Assembly (NCBI GenBank): GCA_003156695.1 | Contig: PMHN01000056.1 | Location: 12,041 to 19,910 of the forward strand | Direction of reading: 5' to 3' | DNA: 7,870 nucleotides | Source of the DNA: Gammaproteobacteria bacterium | Lineage (GTDB): Bacteria; Pseudomonadota; Gammaproteobacteria; Steroidobacterales; Steroidobacteraceae | Shown: positions 5,434-7,870 of the stretch, one piece after another | Position numbering within the stretch: position 1 is the stretch's first letter | Layout: each line of letters opens with the position of its first letter | Notes under the pieces: generated by a model | Seen by the model: only the letters and a program-made list of their open reading frames with translations | Told to the model about the DNA's origin: nothing | Database searches by the model: none | Position numbers and translations under genes: made by a program

Positions 5434-7145
5434 TCTGGCACATCCGGCAGCAACCCCTTGTCGACCAGTGCAGGCGGATGGCGGTGGTGGGTGGCCTGCT
5501 CCCAGGCATACGCGTAGCCCAGCAGGTCGCCGTCCTTCCACGGCCGCGCCGAGAATTCCAGTCCGAACGGCAAGCCACCTGGATAGAACCCGCCCACGAC
5601 CACGACCGCTGGCACGCCCAGCATGTTGACCCAACTGGTGGCTGAGTGCGGGCCCTCGCTGACACGACCGTCCTGCGGCATGGTCTCGTCTACCGGCGGC
5701 ATCTGGATCGCCGGATACACGTAGCCGTCAAGGTGCAGGCGGTCCATCGTTTCCAGATAGGTCTGCAGAATCTGCTGCCGCGGTCCGAAATAGTTTGCCG
5801 CGGCCTGCGGATCGCTCTCGAGGCTCGCTTGCCGGATGGTGATGTCTGCGAACTGCGCATTGAGCGGCTCGGTGCCGATCACCGGCGCTCCCACCGGCAT
5901 GCCGACGACGCGTGAGTACTCGGCGGTCGAGTGGTACTGGGCGGGGCCGAAATGCTGCAAAAACAGATCGAAGCCTTCGCGCACGTACGGATAGGTGGCC
6001 ACCCGGGTCGCGCTGCGGGCGAAGCTCTCGGGCAGGATGGAGTCATCGATGACGACCATCGCGCCCGCCGCGCGCAGTTCCTCGACCGCCTTCATGAAGG
6101 CCGCGCGGGTCGCGGCTTGCAGCGGGATAGCCTGTTCGACTGCCTGCTTCATCGCCAGATTGTCGGGCACCGCCGCCGGCACGCCGTGAAATGGAATGCC
6201 GGCGCCGTTGAGGATGAACGCCGGCACGCCGAAGCGCTTGCCCTTGAGCGCGTCTTTATCCAGATAGCGCGTGTACGGACCGCTTTGCGCCTTACCAGCG
6301 GCTTCGCTGGTGCGCGGATCCAGCGGGTCGGGTCCGGCCATCACCGACAGCGCGATGGCCGCATCGGTCACGGTGCGGGCAATCGGCCCGGTATTGTCGA
6401 GCAGCCAGTCAAGTGGTGCGATACCGGCGATGCTGACCAGGCCACGCGTGGGAAAGACGCCGATTACACCGCTGGTGGCCGAGGGCATGCGGATCGAGTT
6501 ACCGGTATCCGTACCGTTACCCAGTACTGCCATATTGCTCGTCACCGCGGTCACCGTGCCGCCCGAAGAACCGCCGGGTGAGAAGCGCACGTCGTAAGCA
6601 TTGCCGGTGCGGCCGAAGGAGCTGCTGCGGTTGGTGTCGGAATTCGCGAAATCCGGCATGTTGGTGTGGCCGAGGATCACGGCGCCCGCGGCGCGTAGTT
6701 TCGCGACAATGGCGGCGTCGCGCGGCGCAATGAGCTCATGTCCGCGGATCGTGAAGCCCTCCCAGCCATCAGTGGTGAGCTCACCCTGAATGCTGGTGTT
6801 GGCCTTGATGATCATGGGCACGCCCCACAGCGGGCCACGACTGCCACCGGCCGGCTCCTGGTCTTCGCGTGCCGCCGTCGCCAGCGCGGAGGATTCCATC
6901 AGCGTCTCGATCGCCCGGTAGATGCCGTTGTAGCGGTGAATACGCGCCAGGTGCCAGCGCACCACCTGCGTGACCGTGTATTTCCTCGCGGCGTAGAGCT
7001 GCTGCAGCTGCGGAATCGTGACCTCCAAGAGATCGCGATCCATTTGTGTCGGCGACGGCGTGCCCGGTGCGGCCGGGCAAGTCGCCGCCAGCGACAGCGA
7101 GAGAAGCAGGGCGAAGAGGGGCAGACGGCGGAGGTACTTCAACAT
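5430..7145 (-). CDS. Exported amidase-signature family hydrolase
   Basis: A Ser-cisSer-Lys hydrolase of amide bonds, 571 residues. A Sec signal peptide opens it: MLKYLRRLPL, the hydrophobic LFALLLSLSLA, then ATCPAAPG, so it should work in the periplasm or outside. The ATG at 7145 is preferred to an in-frame TTG at 7157 because it gives a clean signal peptide; neither has a strong Shine-Dalgarno. The triad is Lys114 in PMIIKAN, Ser193 in SPGGSSGG (189-196) and the nucleophile Ser217 in GTDTGNSIRMPSA (211-223). Lys-to-Ser and Ser-to-Ser spacings of 79 and 24 match, from memory, the Stenotrophomonas peptide amidase. Asn216 stands where most members have Gly in the GGSIR oxyanion loop. The C-terminal part holds YVYPAIQMPP and a hydrophobic VPAVVVVGGF segment typical of the family. 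A GatA role is unlikely given the export signal and lack of GatB/C. Its stop overlaps the phosphoribosyltransferase start. The substrate is unknown; a peptide amide or other small amide is possible. Confidence 0.9.
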   Translation of the reverse strand: MLKYLRRLPLFALLLSLSLAATCPAAPGTPSPTQMDRDLLEVTIPQLQQLYAARKYTVTQVVRWHLARIHRYNGIYRAIETLMESSALATAAREDQEPAGGSRGPLWGVPMIIKANTSIQGELTTDGWEGFTIRGHELIAPRDAAIVAKLRAAGAVILGHTNMPDFANSDTNRSSSFGRTGNAYDVRFSPGGSSGGTVTAVTSNMAVLGNGTDTGNSIRMPSATSGVIGVFPTRGLVSIAGIAPLDWLLDNTGPIARTVTDAAIALSVMAGPDPLDPRTSEAAGKAQSGPYTRYLDKDALKGKRFGVPAFILNGAGIPFHGVPAAVPDNLAMKQAVEQAIPLQAATRAAFMKAVEELRAAGAMVVIDDSILPESFARSATRVATYPYVREGFDLFLQHFGPAQYHSTAEYSRVVGMPVGAPVIGTEPLNAQFADITIRQASLESDPQAAANYFGPRQQILQTYLETMDRLHLDGYVYPAIQMPPVDETMPQDGRVSEGPHSATSWVNMLGVPAVVVVGGFYPGGLPFGLEFSARPWKDGDLLGYAYAWEQATHHRHPPALVDKGLLPDVPE

Positions 7146-7187
7146 AGCTGCCGCCAATCGATTACATTTTGGAGGGATGTGTCACAT

Positions 7188-7214
7188 TCAGGGCCAGCGC
7201 TCTCGCGCGCCTGA
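7188..7214. terminator. Weak imperfect hairpin after the BON lipoprotein gene
   Basis: TCAGG (7188-7192) pairs with CCTGA (7210-7214), and an inner GCGC (7197-7200) pairs with GCGC (7205-7208) around TCTC, with an uneven internal bulge. It starts 12 bases beyond the BON stop on the minus strand. No U run follows, so termination is doubtful and the amidase may be read through from upstream. The 81-base gap shows no clear promoter for the amidase; TGTAAT at 7161-7166 on the minus strand has no -35. Confidence 0.25.
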
Positions 7215-7226
7215 GGACGCTGCGAG

Positions 7227-7580
7227 TCAGCGCGACACGCCCGAGTCGTCGACCCCGTTACGCTGCAGTTCCAGGTCGTTCACGACCTCGGAGACGCCCT
7301 CGACCAACTCGGCAACCATCTTGGCTTCCGTGATGTCTGGTGGATCCCAGACATAACCGCTGAGACGTACCACGCCGTTGTCGGCCCGAACGGTGATGTG
7401 TTTGGCGTAGAGCTCCTTGTCCGCATCCAGCGCGGCCTGTACACGCGCGGAAGTTTCCTTATCGGTCTGCCGTTGAGCGTCCGTCTTGCCAGCGCCCGTT
7501 GCACACGCCGCCAGACCGCATAACAGCGCCACTGCAAATCCCGCGCACGTCGCACGGTTCATGACTGGCGATAAGGCCAT
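7227..7580 (-). CDS. BON-domain lipoprotein
   Basis: A 117-residue envelope lipoprotein. The ATG at 7580 is preceded by AAGGAG at 6 bases, which fixes the start well inside the longer open frame that reaches 7703. The N-terminus has the hydrophobic CAGFAVALLCGLAAC with lipobox LAAC, so Cys26 should be lipidated. The next residue is Ala, not Asp, which favours outer-membrane sorting. Residues about 44-106 form one BON domain: SARVQAALDADKEL, the conserved ITVRADNGVVRLSG (62-75) and VSEVVNDLELQ (96-106). BON domains occur in OsmY-like and secretin-associated proteins and are thought to bind phospholipids or other envelope surfaces. The exact role is unknown. The upstream gene, cut by the window edge, encodes a related BON domain. 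Identity of the domain is firm. Confidence 0.88.
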   Translation of the reverse strand: MALSPVMNRATCAGFAVALLCGLAACATGAGKTDAQRQTDKETSARVQAALDADKELYAKHITVRADNGVVRLSGYVWDPPDITEAKMVAELVEGVSEVVNDLELQRNGVDDSGVSR

Positions 7581-7586
7581 TTCTTT

Positions 7587-7592
7587 CTCCTT
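7587..7592 (-). promoter_or_regulatory. Ribosome binding site of the BON lipoprotein
   Basis: AAGGAG on the minus strand lies 6 bases before the ATG at 7580. It is the best Shine-Dalgarno in the window and decides this start. Confidence 0.75.
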
Positions 7593-7608
7593 TTCGTAGA
7601 CGCGATAG

Positions 7609-7617
7609 TCTATACCA
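7609..7617 (-). promoter_or_regulatory. Possible extended -10 promoter of the BON lipoprotein
   Basis: TGGTATAGA on the minus strand fits an extended -10 (TGn followed by TATAGA). It lies about 29 bases before the start codon and would give a leader of about 20 bases carrying the AAGGAG site. No clear -35 is seen. It sits in the 88-base gap after the upstream BON gene, so the lipoprotein may have its own promoter. Confidence 0.4.
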
Positions 7618-7668
7618 CAGGCGCCGCAGCAGCGCGCCACCCGTCGCACGCAGGCCGCGCGCGAAGCC

Positions 7669-7870
7669 TCAGTCATGATCAGCCGACAGTGCCTGCAGCT
7701 CAATCTCGTTGATCACCCGCCGCCTGCCCGCGACGCGCCGCGCAAGGAACAAAACCCGCCGCAGATCACTCGGGTCGATCACTACTCCGCGCACTCTCAC
7801 GATGCCGTTCTCCGTCTCGACGCTGAGGTGCTCGGCAAAGACGTACGGGTCATCCTGCAGGGTCTGAGTG
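7669..7870 (-). CDS. Second BON-domain protein, C-terminal part cut by window edge
   Basis: The minus-strand frame is open from base 7869 to a TGA at 7669-7671, giving 66 residues with the start beyond the right edge. Almost all of it is a BON domain: DDPYVFAEHLSVETENGI, then VRVRGVVIDPSDL and RRVINEIELQA. Over 56 positions without gaps it matches the downstream BON lipoprotein at 22 identical residues, including NG-VR-G and the terminal ELQ. It has no start codon inside the window and is easily missed. The two genes are probably a tandem duplication, 88 bases apart on the same strand. Whether this protein also has a signal peptide or a second BON domain cannot be seen. Confidence 0.75.
   Translation of the reverse strand, partial: TQTLQDDPYVFAEHLSVETENGIVRVRGVVIDPSDLRRVLFLARRVAGRRRVINEIELQALSADHD

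Noticed and set aside
5434..5634. N-terminal extension of the phosphoribosyltransferase frame into the amidase gene
   Set aside because: The added residues are low-complexity, overlap the conserved amidase C-terminus and lack family similarity; the ATG at 5433 fits the family length.
5931..6581. Plus-strand open frame of 216 codons opposite the amidase
   Set aside because: Arg/His/Gly-rich antisense shadow of conserved amidase motifs; no independent support.
5430..7145. Amidase as GatA of the tRNA amidotransferase
   Set aside because: It has a signal peptide, is longer than GatA, and no gatB or gatC is adjacent.
7177..7187. Odd-centred palindrome ATGTGTCACAT upstream of the amidase as an operator
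   Set aside because: Arms of only 5 bases are expected several times by chance in a window of this size, and the sequence matches no operator I can name with confidence.
7581..7703. Longer start for the BON lipoprotein
   Set aside because: It would bury the lipoprotein signal peptide behind 41 Cys/Arg-rich residues and overlap the upstream BON gene; AAGGAG marks the start at 7580.

Overview
The window is GC-rich, densely coded bacterial DNA. Shine-Dalgarno starts, Sec signal peptides and an outer-membrane-type lipobox point to a Gram-negative, most likely a member of the Pseudomonadota. The resemblance of the adenine deaminase to Pseudomonas-type enzymes, judged from memory, makes a gammaproteobacterium plausible, but no marker gene is present to fix the taxon. 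No mobile element, CRISPR array, tRNA or rRNA was seen, and the longest gap between genes is about 110 bases.

Layout. At the left edge is the 3' part of a plus-strand aldehyde dehydrogenase of the two-domain ALDH16 type (1-1907). It runs tail to tail, with only 9 bases between stops, into a minus-strand pair: an exported nucleoside hydrolase (2491-3645) followed 19 bases later by a GNAT acetyltransferase (1917-2471). The nucleoside hydrolase is divergent from a plus-strand adenine deaminase (3755-4774) across a 109-base promoter region. A short convergent gap with a perfect 11-bp stem-loop (4811-4838) separates the deaminase from a second minus-strand pair. In that pair an exported amidase-signature hydrolase (5430-7145) overlaps a purine-type phosphoribosyltransferase (4846-5433) by ATGA. 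The right end holds two BON-domain genes on the minus strand: a small lipoprotein (7227-7580) and the C-terminal end of a second BON protein cut by the window edge (7669-7870).

How the genes fit together (inference). The nucleoside hydrolase could release free bases outside the cytoplasm. Adenine deaminase would turn adenine into hypoxanthine, and the phosphoribosyltransferase would convert hypoxanthine or a related purine to a nucleotide. ALDH16 could oxidise an aldehyde such as acetaldehyde from deoxyribose phosphate breakdown, but nothing in this window proves its substrate. The set reads as a nucleoside and purine salvage neighbourhood with an exported amidase and a GNAT enzyme of unknown targets attached.

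Most noteworthy: the degenerate N-terminal metal motif and Trp-Asp active-site pair of the nucleoside hydrolase; the translational coupling of an exported amidase to a cytosolic phosphoribosyltransferase; the catalytically dead second domain of ALDH16; the perfect intergenic stem-loop; and the tandem BON genes. I see variants and contexts worth checking, but no clearly new biological system.
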